Source: Bacteroidales bacterium (GTDB lineage Bacteria > Bacteroidota > Bacteroidia > Bacteroidales > UBA932). Taken from it: a DNA stretch of 64,000 nt. The position numbers and the translations under genes are program-made. This document shows, one piece after another, positions 52,989-61,786 of this stretch (the stretch's first letter is position 1; each line of letters opens with the position of its first letter). The stretch is from contig SUYU01000011.1 in assembly GCA_015060245.1 (NCBI GenBank), positions 22,834 through 86,833 on the forward strand, in the 5' to 3' direction. The notes under the pieces are model-generated. The model worked only from the letters and a program-made list of their open reading frames with translations, was not told the DNA's origin and ran no database searches.

Positions 52989-53183
52989 TCAGAATTTAGG
53001 GTAATACCCCGATGCCATCTGCTCCGTTATTGCCCTTGGCCCCCTTTTGGCCGTCAAGTAGAGTATTTTTGCCAAAGCGCCCACACATTGCGCTACAAAT
53101 TCTACCACTTTGGCTACCTCTTCGTCGCGTCCGCCATATATCAGCGTGCTCTCTGCTGCAGAAATCTCAACCAATCCATTCAT
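52989..53183 (-). CDS. Double-glycine leader peptide 1 (secreted peptide precursor)
   Basis: 64 residues from ATG 53183. The leader MNGLVEISAAESTLIYGG (18 residues) ends in the GG site used by C39 exporters; the predicted mature peptide has 46 residues, begins RDEEVAKVVEFVAQ, has a single Cys, a hydrophobic helical middle and a GYYPKF end. This ATG shares its A with the stop of the upstream peptide gene (TGATG), the sign of coupled translation; an in-frame ATG at 53198 would add five residues. It is likely a bacteriocin-like or signalling peptide. Confidence 0.8.
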   Translation of the reverse strand: MNGLVEISAAESTLIYGGRDEEVAKVVEFVAQCVGALAKILYLTAKRGPRAITEQMASGYYPKF

Positions 53184-53371
53184 CACAATATCCTCCATCC
53201 TTTTTCAAACCCTTTGCGGATTTCATCTTCATACTCACCTACAAACTTGAGGACCTTCTCTATAACCCCAAGCAACTTGGTAAACTCACCCCAGGTCATT
53301 CCACCCCTCATCAGCAATTCGCGGTCATCCAATTCCACTAGACCGGAACTTGAAAATCTGCTCTTTTCCAT
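53183..53371 (-). CDS. Double-glycine leader peptide 2 (secreted peptide precursor)
   Basis: 62 residues. The 24-residue leader ends GLVELDDRELLMRGG, which matches the leader of the neighbouring peptide (GLVE-L/I...GG). The predicted 38-residue mature peptide starts MTWGEFTKLLGVIEKV, is an amphipathic helix by pattern and contains a GxxxG (GFEKG). It is first of the overlapping pair, downstream of the C39 exporter gene and the 52-bp array. Confidence 0.8.
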   Translation of the reverse strand: MEKSRFSSSGLVELDDRELLMRGGMTWGEFTKLLGVIEKVLKFVGEYEDEIRKGFEKGWRIL

Positions 53372-53440
53372 ATTTGATCATTTAACTTTGCCTGCAGACA
53401 TGGTGCGCAGGCTTCCACCATCTTAATCTCAAACCCAAAT

Positions 53441-53640
53441 CAGCAATCATATCAGACTCAACCGGCAATTTCAATCAAACCAACTCCAAATCAGCAATCA
53501 TATCAGACTTGACCGGCAATTTCAATCCCAACCCAACCCCAACCAGCAATCATATCAGACTTAACCGGCAATTTCAATCCCAACCCAACCCCAACCAGCA
53601 ATCATTTCAGACCCAACCGGCAATCTAATCAATCCAAATC
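53441..53640. repeat. Tandem array of about four 51-52-bp units
   Basis: CAGCAATCAT starts at 53441, 53492, 53544 and 53596; each unit goes on with TCAGAC..CCGGCAAT. The third unit and the start of the fourth match closely; the first two differ at a few sites and the last is cut short, overlapping the end of the C39 exporter gene. The 52-base period is not a multiple of three and no continuous frame runs through it, so it is non-coding. Confidence 0.85.
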
Positions 53641-55725
53641 TACAATCTCATCAGCAATCGCCCTTATTGTACGGCTATGCGTTATGGCAATAATCCTTTT
53701 GCCTTCACGTCTGAGTCTGCCCATAAGGCATGCAACAGATTTTTCTGAAAATTCATCCATATTGGCTGTAGCCTCGTCAAAAATAAAGGTTTGCGGCTGC
53801 CGGTAGAGGGCACGTGCAATACCTATTTTCTGTGTCTCCCCTCCCGACAGAACTCCTCCCGGATGCCCTATATTTGTATGCAGTCCTGCAGGCAACCGCT
53901 CAATGAGCGGAGCAAGTCCCGCTTCAACGCAAACCGAAACCACTCTCTCCATATCAGGCTCCGGAGCGAGGCAGGTAATATTGTTGAGCAGAGTGTCGTT
54001 GAATATGAAGACTCTCTGGGGCACACTGCAGATATGGCGGCGCCATTCCTTTAGCGGAAAGAGCGCAATGTCCTTCCCGTTTAGGGTTATTTGCCCATTT
54101 TGAGGTAAAATATCCCTCATAAGAAGTGATGCCAAAGTGCTTTTACCGCTGCCGTTGGCCCCACATACTGCTGTTATCCTGCCCGGTCTGAATGAGGTTG
54201 AAAATGCATTGAATATGCTCTCCCTTCCAGGATAGCCGAAAGTTACATCCTCAAAAGCAATATCTCCGCTTCCGGTGCCCTCCTTTTCTGAAGAGACCGT
54301 CTGCTCTTCCTGTGGCTCTTCTTCCATCTCCAGAATCTCAAAAAGCCTGTCAGCCGATACGTATGCCCTGGAATAGTGGCTATGCAGGTCGACAAGCGTG
54401 TCGAGCGGTGCTGCAAAGAGTGAACATAATGTGTAGAAAGAGACCAGTTCTCCGGCTGTAACCCTTCCTCCAATTACCATGAATCCCCCCAGAACCAATG
54501 TTGAGGCAATGAGTGCTCCAAAGAGTCCGCTGCCGGCAGTTTCAATGCCGGTAAGGCACCTTCCGGCCACGAGCATTTCCCTTTGGAGCGCCTCAAACCT
54601 GCCCTCGATCCTGAGAGCGGCATTTACTTCCGAGCAGAAGTGTTTTGACGTTAAGATACTGTCCATACCGTAGAGCATGCTGCTCTGGAACTGTGCGCCA
54701 AGAAGTGCCAGATTCCTGTTGTGTCTCCTGTTGAGACGGACCGACACTGTACAGAGAACCGCATAAAGCGGAATGAAAGAAAAAGAAAGGACTGCAAGTC
54801 TGGAATTTGACCAGAACATAAGAAACAATACTATAAGCAAGGTTGCGCAGCAAGTTGGAAGAGCCAGCAGACTCTCCGATATGAACATGCGTATTTTGTA
54901 AACATCTCCAATTCTTGAGTTGAGGTCTCCCGGTGCAAACTGATTGAACAGACCGGCAGGCAGCCTGAAGAGTTTTCTTATATACCTCTTGACCAGAATG
55001 CCGTCTATCTTTACACCGCATTCAAGCAACAGCAGACTCTTTTTTCTGTAAAGGAGCATTGTGGCAACGGCAAGCAGAAACACAATGGCCGCAATTATGC
55101 CCATTTCACTCCTGCTTCCCGACAGCAGTGTAACATCAAGCAGATGCTGGAGAATGAATGAGTTGGCCGCACCCGCTCCGATCATGGCAAAACTTGATGC
55201 CATTGCAATAAGGAACTCTCTTCTGTATGGTTGCACAAGTGCGCTGAGCCTCCTGTATAGCGAAGGTCTGAAATCACCCTTCCGGAACTCCGGTCCGGGG
55301 GTAAAAGTGATGATGTAACCGCTCCACCGTCCTATGAATTTATCCATGGACCATCTGACTCTCTCTCCAAAGGCAGGGTCCATCACCCGCACATACGATG
55401 AAGTTATTTTCAATACTACCACAAAGTGCAGCAACCCATCCTCGCTTCTCACGTGGGCAATGTATGGACCTTCCAGATTTATGATTGCGCCAATATCCTT
55501 TTGTGGAGACTTCAGGGCTTTGCTGTTGAGCCCCAGAGTTCCGGCTCCGTCAAGTATACCTTTAATTGTTATGCCGTCTCTTGAGCAGCCGCAAACCTCC
55601 CTCGCCCTGGAGAGTGGAATTGAGAGTCCGTGCCAGGCTGCTATAGAACATAAGGAGGCAGCCCCGCAGTCATACAGGTCATGTTGCCTGATGCAAATTT
55701 TCCGTTCATTGAATCCGTCCCACAT
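53629..55725 (-). CDS. C39-peptidase-containing ABC exporter (PCAT, bacteriocin type)
   Basis: 698 residues from ATG 55725 (an in-frame TTG at 55761 is less likely). The N-terminal C39 protease has QHDLYDCGAASL with catalytic Cys20, His100 in LLHFVVVL and Asp116 in VMDPAFG. A six-helix membrane domain (about 150-410) and an ATPase follow: Walker A GANGSGKST, signature LSGGETQK (a Q-for-E-like variant), Walker B FIFDEATANMD and H-loop ITHSR. These enzymes cut after GG and export the peptide. The two GG precursors lie just downstream on the same strand. Confidence 0.93.
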   Translation of the reverse strand: MWDGFNERKICIRQHDLYDCGAASLCSIAAWHGLSIPLSRAREVCGCSRDGITIKGILDGAGTLGLNSKALKSPQKDIGAIINLEGPYIAHVRSEDGLLHFVVVLKITSSYVRVMDPAFGERVRWSMDKFIGRWSGYIITFTPGPEFRKGDFRPSLYRRLSALVQPYRREFLIAMASSFAMIGAGAANSFILQHLLDVTLLSGSRSEMGIIAAIVFLLAVATMLLYRKKSLLLLECGVKIDGILVKRYIRKLFRLPAGLFNQFAPGDLNSRIGDVYKIRMFISESLLALPTCCATLLIVLFLMFWSNSRLAVLSFSFIPLYAVLCTVSVRLNRRHNRNLALLGAQFQSSMLYGMDSILTSKHFCSEVNAALRIEGRFEALQREMLVAGRCLTGIETAGSGLFGALIASTLVLGGFMVIGGRVTAGELVSFYTLCSLFAAPLDTLVDLHSHYSRAYVSADRLFEILEMEEEPQEEQTVSSEKEGTGSGDIAFEDVTFGYPGRESIFNAFSTSFRPGRITAVCGANGSGKSTLASLLMRDILPQNGQITLNGKDIALFPLKEWRRHICSVPQRVFIFNDTLLNNITCLAPEPDMERVVSVCVEAGLAPLIERLPAGLHTNIGHPGGVLSGGETQKIGIARALYRQPQTFIFDEATANMDEFSEKSVACLMGRLRREGKRIIAITHSRTIRAIADEIVDLD

Positions 55726-55851
55726 AATCCGCACATGTTGTGTATGTGCAAAAATGGGCAAAGCAAAGAGAATTCCATAGCAAAGGGGGCAAAACTTGCT
55801 TTTTTACCCTTTGTCAAAAATCTGGAATTGAATAAAAAAGGGCCTTCTGCG

Positions 55852-56346
55852 TTATGAGACGATTGATTGCAGGTATGGAAATATTTTATGGGACAGATTT
55901 GTCAAATGGTGGTAGAAATGGGAGCCGGCAAAGAATTTGTCGGGAATAATGTGCCAGGCACCGTTTACCACATTGATTACATATGCAATCAGGCTCATTA
56001 TGATTACCCATTTCATGGCGGAAAAGAGTATTCCAAGGAGTCTGTTGAGCCATCCCAACATTGAGAAGTGGATGATTTTTTCAACAGCCTTGCCTATAAG
56101 GTTACCCACAATTATTACAAGTACCAGGATGATGATGAAGGCAACAATATAGACGGCGGTCTCGCCAATCTCAAAAAGTTCCCTTATATACGAAGCGGCA
56201 AACCCCGAAAATTTGAATGCGCACCAGACACCGAGCAGCAGTGAAACAATGCTTGCAAGTTGTGAAATGAAGCCTCTGAATGCGCCATATATTGCGCTGG
56301 CTATTATTACGATGAGTATAATGAAGTCCAATATTCCCAAATCCAT
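55852..56346 (-). CDS. cvpA: CvpA family membrane protein
   Basis: 164 residues with four hydrophobic segments; the start LDFIILIVIIASAIYGAFRGFISQ and GWLNRLLGILFSAMKWVII are family hallmarks. CvpA is named for colicin V production in E. coli but is a general envelope protein. Although it is next to the C39 exporter it is a common housekeeping gene near ileS, and no operon link is shown (gap of 126 bases). Confidence 0.85.
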   Translation of the reverse strand: MDLGILDFIILIVIIASAIYGAFRGFISQLASIVSLLLGVWCAFKFSGFAASYIRELFEIGETAVYIVAFIIILVLVIIVGNLIGKAVEKIIHFSMLGWLNRLLGILFSAMKWVIIMSLIAYVINVVNGAWHIIPDKFFAGSHFYHHLTNLSHKIFPYLQSIVS

Positions 56347-56387
56347 TGTATCAGCATTAAATATTTTTCAAAAATAGGTATTTATTT

Positions 56388-56395
56388 TATCTTTG
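56388..56395 (+). promoter_or_regulatory. -7 promoter box of ileS
   Basis: TATCTTTG, 29 bases upstream of the ileS ATG, with only a TTTT at the -33 position. Confidence 0.5.
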
Positions 56396-56424
56396 CAAAT
56401 TCAAATTTTTTAGGATTTTTTACA

Positions 56425-59400
56425 ATGGGTTTTACAGAATACAAAAAACTTGATTTAGTAGAGATAAATAATTCTGTACTAAAGAAATGGAAAGATGAAC
56501 AATGCTTTGAAAATACATTGAAGGCTCGCGAGGGTGCGCCAAAATTCATATTCTTTGAGGGTCCGCCTTCTGCCAACGGTATGCCAGGTATACACCACGT
56601 TATGGCAAGGGCAATCAAAGATGTATTTTGCAGGTACAAAACCCAAAGCGGTTATCTTGTTAAGAGAAAGGCTGGTTGGGATACACATGGCCTTCCTGTT
56701 GAGTTGGGCGTTGAGAAGATGTTGGGCATTACCAAAGAGGATATTGGCAAGAAGATAAGTGTAGATGACTACAATGCCGCTTGTAGAAAAGAGGTGATGA
56801 AATATACCAAAGAGTGGGAGACCCTTACCGAGAAGATCGGTTATTGGGTTGATATGAATGATCCGTATATAACCTATGACAACAGGTATATTGAGACTCT
56901 ATGGCATCTTTTGAAAGATATTTACGGTAAAGGATACCTTTACAAAGGCTATACAATCCAGCCGTACTCTCCTGCTGCAGGTACAGGTTTGAGTTCACAT
57001 GAGTTGAACCAGCCGGGTTGCTACAGGGACGTGAAGGATACTACCGTAGTGGGCCAGTTCAAGATAAAGAATCCTAAGGCGGAGATGGCACAATGGGGTA
57101 CTCCTTATTTTCTTGCATGGACAACAACTCCTTGGACCTTGCCTTCAAATGTGGCACTCTGTGTCGGTCCGAAGATTGACTATGTTGCAGTTCAGACATA
57201 CAACAGTTACACTGGCGAGAAGATGACTGCAGTACTTGCAAAATCATTGCTTTACAGCCATTTCAACAAAAAGGCGGAGGAGATTGCACTTGAGGATTAC
57301 AAACCTGGAGACAAACTTGTTCCGTTCAAGGTGGTTGCAGAGTACAAGGGCCCTGAATTGGTAGGTATGGAGTATGAGCAGATCATTCCTTGGGTAAAAC
57401 CTGTTTCTGTAGATGAGAAGGGCAACTGGAAAGATGCTTCAGACAAGGCGTTCCGTATTATCCCCGGTGATTATGTGACCACAGAGGATGGTACCGGTAT
57501 TGTGCATATTGCTCCAACTTTTGGTGCAGATGATGCCTTTGTGGCGCGTGCTGCCGGTATTCCGTCACTATTTATGATAAACAAGAGGGGTGAGACCCGC
57601 CCTATGGTTGACCTTACAGGCAAGTTCTACCTTATGGAGGAGTTGGATGAGCAGTTTGTGAAGGAGTGCATTGATGTTGAGGCTTACAAGGAGTATGAGG
57701 GACGTTGGGTCAAGAATGCATATGACCCTCAGTTTACAGTAAACAAGGTTTATGATGAGAAGGCCGCTTCTGCTGCCGAGAATCTTGACATTTACATCTG
57801 TCTTATGATGAAGGCTGCAAACAAGGCGTTCAAGATAGAGAAACATACCCACAACTATCCTCATTGCTGGAGAACCGACAAACCTGTGTTGTACTATCCT
57901 TTGGATTCATGGTTCATTAGAACCACTGCTGTTCAGGATCGCCTGATTGAGTTGAACAAGACAATCAACTGGAAGCCTGAAAGTACAGGTACAGGCCGTT
58001 TTGGCAAGTGGTTGGAGAATCTTCAGGACTGGAACCTCTCAAGAAGCCGTTATTGGGGTACACCTCTTCCTATCTGGAGAACAGAGGACAAGAAGGAGGA
58101 GATTTGCATAGGTTCGGTAGAGGAGTTGTACAATGAACTTGAAAAATCGGTTGCTGCCGGCTTTATGGCAAGCAATCCTTTGAAGGATAAAGGTTTTGTT
58201 CCGGGTGATTTCAGCAAGGAGAATTATGAGAAGATAGATATTCACCGTCCATACGTAGATGGTTATATACTTGTATCTCCAAGCGGACAGCCTATGAAGA
58301 GGGAACTTGACCTTATTGACGTGTGGTTTGATTCTGGCGCCATGCCTTTTGCGCAGGAGACTCTTGCAAAATTGGGCCAGCCGGAGTTCGGACAGGTTGC
58401 TGACTTCATTGCAGAGGGCGTTGACCAGACCCGCGGTTGGTTCTTTACACTCCATGCAATTGCAACTATGGTAAATGACAGGGTTGCATTCAAGACAGTG
58501 CTTTCAAATGGATTGGTATTGGACAAGGATGGCAACAAGATGAGCAAGCGTCTGGGCAATGCCGTTGATCCGTTCAAGGCTCTTGATGAGTCGGGTGCTG
58601 ATACACTACGCTGGTACATGCTTACAAATGCACAGCCTTGGGACAACCTCAAGTATGATGCTGCCGGCGTTGATGAGGTGAAGAGAAAATTCTTTGGAAC
58701 ACTTTATAATACATACTCATTCTTTGCCCTTTATGCCAATGTTGACGGATTTGACTGCAATGCACCTGAGGTTCCTGTAGAGAAGAGACCTGAGATTGAC
58801 CGTTGGATCATATCACTTTTGAACAGCCTTATAAAGGATGTGAAAGAGTGTTATGAGAACTTTGATGTTACAACTGTAGGAAGAAAGATTCAGGATTTTG
58901 TATGTGACCACTTGAGCAACTGGTATGTACGTCTTAACAGAAAACGTTTCTGGGGTGGAAATATGGATGAGGACAAACTTGCCGCTTACCAGACATTGTA
59001 CTCATGCCTTGAGACAATTTCAATTTTGGCAGCGCCTATCGCCCCATTCTTCATGGAGAGACTCTTCCTCGACCTTAATGCTGTATCAAAGAGGCATTCA
59101 GAGAGTTCGGTACATCTTGTATTGATGCCTGAGGCCCAGATGCAATATATAGACAAAGAGTTGGAGCAGCGTATGGAGTTGGCTCAGTTGAGTTCATCAA
59201 TGGTCCTTGCATTGAGAAGAAAGGTAAACATAAAGGTAAGACAGCCTCTTGCAAAGATCATCATTCCTGTACTTGATGATGCTATCCAGACCCAGTTTGA
59301 GAAGGTGCAGAAACTTGTGCTTGGAGAGGTGAATGTGAAGGAGGTTGAGTTTATCAGAAATACAGAGGGCTTGATTACCAAGAAGATCAAACCTAATTTC

Positions 59401-59901
59401 AAGACTTTGGGCAAGAAGTATGGCAAGCAGATGAAGGAGATTTCTGCAGCATTCGGTCAGTTGAGCCAGCGTGATATCAATGCAATTGAGCAGTCAGAGA
59501 ACTACAGGATGGCCCTTGCAGGTGGTGATGTGGTTCTTGAGAAGGGAGATTATGAGATTACTTCTGAGGATATGCCGGGCTGGTTGGTTGCCACAGAGGG
59601 TAAACTGACAGTTGCCCTTGACATAACTGTGAGTGACGAGTTGAAGAAGGAGGGTACAGCGCGTGAACTTGTAAACAGAATACAGAACTTGCGTAAAGAG
59701 TGTAATTTTGAGGTTACCGACAAAATAAAGGCTCAGGTATCAGAGACTGGAGAGATCGCAGAATCATTGGCCCAATTCAAGGATTATGTGTGTGCCCAGA
59801 CACTTTGTGAGAGCATTGTTCTATGCAACAACATGGAGGACGGTACTGAAATTGAATGGGGAAACAACGAAACAATTACCATAAAGATTGAAAAAGTGTA
59901 G
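56425..59901 (+). CDS. ileS: Isoleucyl-tRNA synthetase
   Basis: 1158 residues, class Ia. The HIGH motif is in PSANGMPGIHHVMARA, the editing CP1 domain contains TTTPWTLPSNVAL and GDYVTTEDGTGIVHIAP, KMSKS appears as GNKMSKRLGNAVDP, and an anticodon-binding and C-terminal region follow. It is the long, eukaryote-like type found in Bacteroidota, which in other bacteria is linked to mupirocin insensitivity. The TraR/DksA-like and lspA genes follow. Confidence 0.96.
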   Translation: MGFTEYKKLDLVEINNSVLKKWKDEQCFENTLKAREGAPKFIFFEGPPSANGMPGIHHVMARAIKDVFCRYKTQSGYLVKRKAGWDTHGLPVELGVEKMLGITKEDIGKKISVDDYNAACRKEVMKYTKEWETLTEKIGYWVDMNDPYITYDNRYIETLWHLLKDIYGKGYLYKGYTIQPYSPAAGTGLSSHELNQPGCYRDVKDTTVVGQFKIKNPKAEMAQWGTPYFLAWTTTPWTLPSNVALCVGPKIDYVAVQTYNSYTGEKMTAVLAKSLLYSHFNKKAEEIALEDYKPGDKLVPFKVVAEYKGPELVGMEYEQIIPWVKPVSVDEKGNWKDASDKAFRIIPGDYVTTEDGTGIVHIAPTFGADDAFVARAAGIPSLFMINKRGETRPMVDLTGKFYLMEELDEQFVKECIDVEAYKEYEGRWVKNAYDPQFTVNKVYDEKAASAAENLDIYICLMMKAANKAFKIEKHTHNYPHCWRTDKPVLYYPLDSWFIRTTAVQDRLIELNKTINWKPESTGTGRFGKWLENLQDWNLSRSRYWGTPLPIWRTEDKKEEICIGSVEELYNELEKSVAAGFMASNPLKDKGFVPGDFSKENYEKIDIHRPYVDGYILVSPSGQPMKRELDLIDVWFDSGAMPFAQETLAKLGQPEFGQVADFIAEGVDQTRGWFFTLHAIATMVNDRVAFKTVLSNGLVLDKDGNKMSKRLGNAVDPFKALDESGADTLRWYMLTNAQPWDNLKYDAAGVDEVKRKFFGTLYNTYSFFALYANVDGFDCNAPEVPVEKRPEIDRWIISLLNSLIKDVKECYENFDVTTVGRKIQDFVCDHLSNWYVRLNRKRFWGGNMDEDKLAAYQTLYSCLETISILAAPIAPFFMERLFLDLNAVSKRHSESSVHLVLMPEAQMQYIDKELEQRMELAQLSSSMVLALRRKVNIKVRQPLAKIIIPVLDDAIQTQFEKVQKLVLGEVNVKEVEFIRNTEGLITKKIKPNFKTLGKKYGKQMKEISAAFGQLSQRDINAIEQSENYRMALAGGDVVLEKGDYEITSEDMPGWLVATEGKLTVALDITVSDELKKEGTARELVNRIQNLRKECNFEVTDKIKAQVSETGEIAESLAQFKDYVCAQTLCESIVLCNNMEDGTEIEWGNNETITIKIEKV

Positions 59902-59918
59902 ATAAGTTATTATCTTTG
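59887..59918 (+). promoter_or_regulatory. Promoter of the TraR/DksA-like gene
   Basis: TATCTTTG at 59911-59918 with ATTG at 59887-59890, 20 bases upstream. Confidence 0.5.
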
Positions 59919-59937
59919 AATATTAAAACTAACGTAT

Positions 59938-60366
59938 ATGGCTACAAAGGTAACAAAGGGTACTGTTCAGGCTCAGGAAGAGAAGGCTGCCCAATTTGAA
60001 AAGGTAAGATATAGTGATGAGGAGTTGCAGGAGTTCAAGACTTTGATTCTCAAAAAATTGGAAAAAGCCAAAGATGATTACGAGCAGTTGAGGGCTGCTA
60101 TTACCCATAGTGCAAGCAATGGTGTTGAGGATACTTCTCCAACATTCAAGGTCCTTGAAGAGGGGGCATCGGCACTCTCAAAAGAGGAGTCAGGCCAGTT
60201 GGCGCAGAGACAATATAAGTTCATTCAGAATCTTGAGGCTGCTCTTATCAGAATTGAGAACAAGACTTATGGCGTTTGCCGTGAGACAGGCAAATTGATT
60301 CCTAAAGAGAGACTTATGTTGGTTCCTCACGCTACACTATCTGTTGAGGCAAAAAACAGAAGATAA
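59938..60366 (+). CDS. TraR/DksA-family protein with degenerate zinc finger
   Basis: 142 residues: a coiled-coil part (SDEELQEFKTLILKKLEKAKDDYEQL) and the globular end YGVCRETGKLIPKERLMLVPHATLSVEAKN. Only one of the four zinc-finger cysteines of classical DksA remains. The family contacts RNA polymerase through the secondary channel. It lies between ileS and lspA, an arrangement I recognise from other Bacteroidota. Its stop is one base before the lspA ATG. Confidence 0.87.
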   Translation: MATKVTKGTVQAQEEKAAQFEKVRYSDEELQEFKTLILKKLEKAKDDYEQLRAAITHSASNGVEDTSPTFKVLEEGASALSKEESGQLAQRQYKFIQNLEAALIRIENKTYGVCRETGKLIPKERLMLVPHATLSVEAKNRR

Positions 60367-60367
60367 T

Positions 60368-60991
60368 ATGAAACTGTCGGGAGGAGCAAAGATTTCCATA
60401 TTTGTAATTTTGTTGCTTGTGATTGATCAGGCAATAAAATTTGCAGTAAAACTCAACATGACACTGGGCGAGAGCATACCGGTGTTGGGAGACTGGTTCC
60501 AGATCTGTTTTGTGGAGAACAACGGAATGGCATTTGGAATGCAGTTCGGAGGCATGGTAGGAAAGATTCTGCTTACTCTCTTCAGGCTTCTCCTTATTGG
60601 ATTTATTATCTATTACATAAATAAGGTGCTGTTGAAAAAAAGCGATACCCCCACAGGTGTGATTGTGGGAGTGTCGCTTGTTTTGGTAGGTGCAATCGGC
60701 AATGTAATCGATTGCCTCTTCTATGGTCAGATATTCAGCGCCTCTTCATATCTGATGGTGGCTGAACTTTTCCCGTCGGGAGGAGGGTATGCTCCTCTTC
60801 TTATGGGTAAAGTTGTGGATATGTTCTATTTTCCCATTATTGATACAGTACTGCCGGAGTGGGTCCCGATTTGGGGAGGTGAAGAGTTTGTCTTTTTCAG
60901 ACCTGTCTTCAATTTTGCCGACAGTTGCATTTCTGTAGCGGTAATCTACATGCTTCTGTTCCAGCGTAAATTCTTTGCAAAGGAGTTTTAG
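60368..60991 (+). CDS. lspA: Lipoprotein signal peptidase (signal peptidase II)
   Basis: 207 residues from ATG 60368, four transmembrane helices. The catalytic aspartates lie in GAIGNVIDCLFYG and FNFADSCISVAV. It has an insertion with GGGYAPLLMGKVVDMFYFP before the second Asp, usual for the phylum. It matures lipoproteins such as those at 17587, 48397 and 61787. Confidence 0.94.
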   Translation: MKLSGGAKISIFVILLLVIDQAIKFAVKLNMTLGESIPVLGDWFQICFVENNGMAFGMQFGGMVGKILLTLFRLLLIGFIIYYINKVLLKKSDTPTGVIVGVSLVLVGAIGNVIDCLFYGQIFSASSYLMVAELFPSGGGYAPLLMGKVVDMFYFPIIDTVLPEWVPIWGGEEFVFFRPVFNFADSCISVAVIYMLLFQRKFFAKEF

Positions 60992-61026
60992 GATCTTCCT
61001 GCACTCTACGGCCAGGTGCCGTTGTA

Positions 61027-61524
61027 TCAGTGTTTGAGTTTTTCTATCAATTTTTGTCTTGAGAAGTGGATGCGGCTCTTGACTGTTCCAAGGTGCAGTC
61101 CAAGTTCGTCGGCAATCTCCTGGTATTTGTATCCGCTGTCATGCATCTGGAAAGGTATTCTGAATTCAGGTTCAAGAGAGTTGACCATTACGGTAAGTTC
61201 CTTGAAGTTGAAATCACTTTCGGGATTAGCCTCTGCGGGTCTGCTGTTGATGACATACTCCTGAACATCCTTATTGAAGATGGCCTGCTTCTTGACTCTT
61301 CTCCGGTAGTCATTGATGAAGGTGTTCTTCATGATGGTGTAGAGCCATGCCTTAAGATTGGTTTGAGAATCAAACTTGTCCTGGTTGTTGAGCGCTTTGT
61401 AGTAGGTCTCCTGTACAAGATCTTTGGCATCGTCACTGTCTAAAGTGAGTGTGTAGGCGTAGCGCTGTAGGCTGGATTCCATACTGATAATCTCAGTCTC
61501 GAAGTTTTTATTAGAGGTTCCCAT
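61027..61524 (-). CDS. ECF-type RNA polymerase sigma factor
   Basis: 165 residues from ATG 61524. Region 2 has DDAKDLVQETYYKALNN and LKAWLYTIMKNTFINDYRR; region 4 has YQEIADELGLHLGTVKSRIHFSRQKL. No anti-sigma (FecR-like) gene adjoins it, so it may be regulated differently. It is convergent to lspA and divergent from the M49 gene. Confidence 0.92.
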   Translation of the reverse strand: MGTSNKNFETEIISMESSLQRYAYTLTLDSDDAKDLVQETYYKALNNQDKFDSQTNLKAWLYTIMKNTFINDYRRRVKKQAIFNKDVQEYVINSRPAEANPESDFNFKELTVMVNSLEPEFRIPFQMHDSGYKYQEIADELGLHLGTVKSRIHFSRQKLIEKLKH

Positions 61525-61735
61525 AATCAATAATGTTAATGCGACTTATTAACCAAATAGTTTTTAAAAAGTTTAGGAACCCTTTTTTTACAAGGGGCAA
61601 AAAGTGCAGGGGTATAAAAATAATTGTTGCTCAATCCAATTTTGTTACGAAGATATAACCCGCTAATGACGTGGTTATTACCAAATGATTAATTATTTGT
61701 TAAATTTGATTGTAATTATTTTCGGGACATGTGAT
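61525..61735. other. Divergent intergenic region between the sigma factor and M49 genes
   Basis: AT-rich DNA with a second possible -7 box, TAAATTTG, at 61701-61708 on the plus strand. No gene was found here. Confidence 0.4.
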
Positions 61736-61743
61736 TATCTTTG
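61736..61743 (+). promoter_or_regulatory. -7 promoter box of the M49 gene
   Basis: TATCTTTG, 43 bases upstream of the ATG at 61787; it falls inside the extended frame that begins at 61685, which argues for the later start. Confidence 0.5.
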
Positions 61744-61786
61744 CAATCTGATTCATCAAATACGAAAAACTGAACAAATTACCATT

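Noticed and set aside
53441..53640. Possible CRISPR array
   Set aside because: The units are contiguous tandem copies with no unique spacers, and no cas genes are present.
55852..56346. cvpA as the immunity or maturation gene of the GG-peptide locus
   Set aside because: CvpA is a widespread housekeeping envelope protein; adjacency here is not enough evidence.
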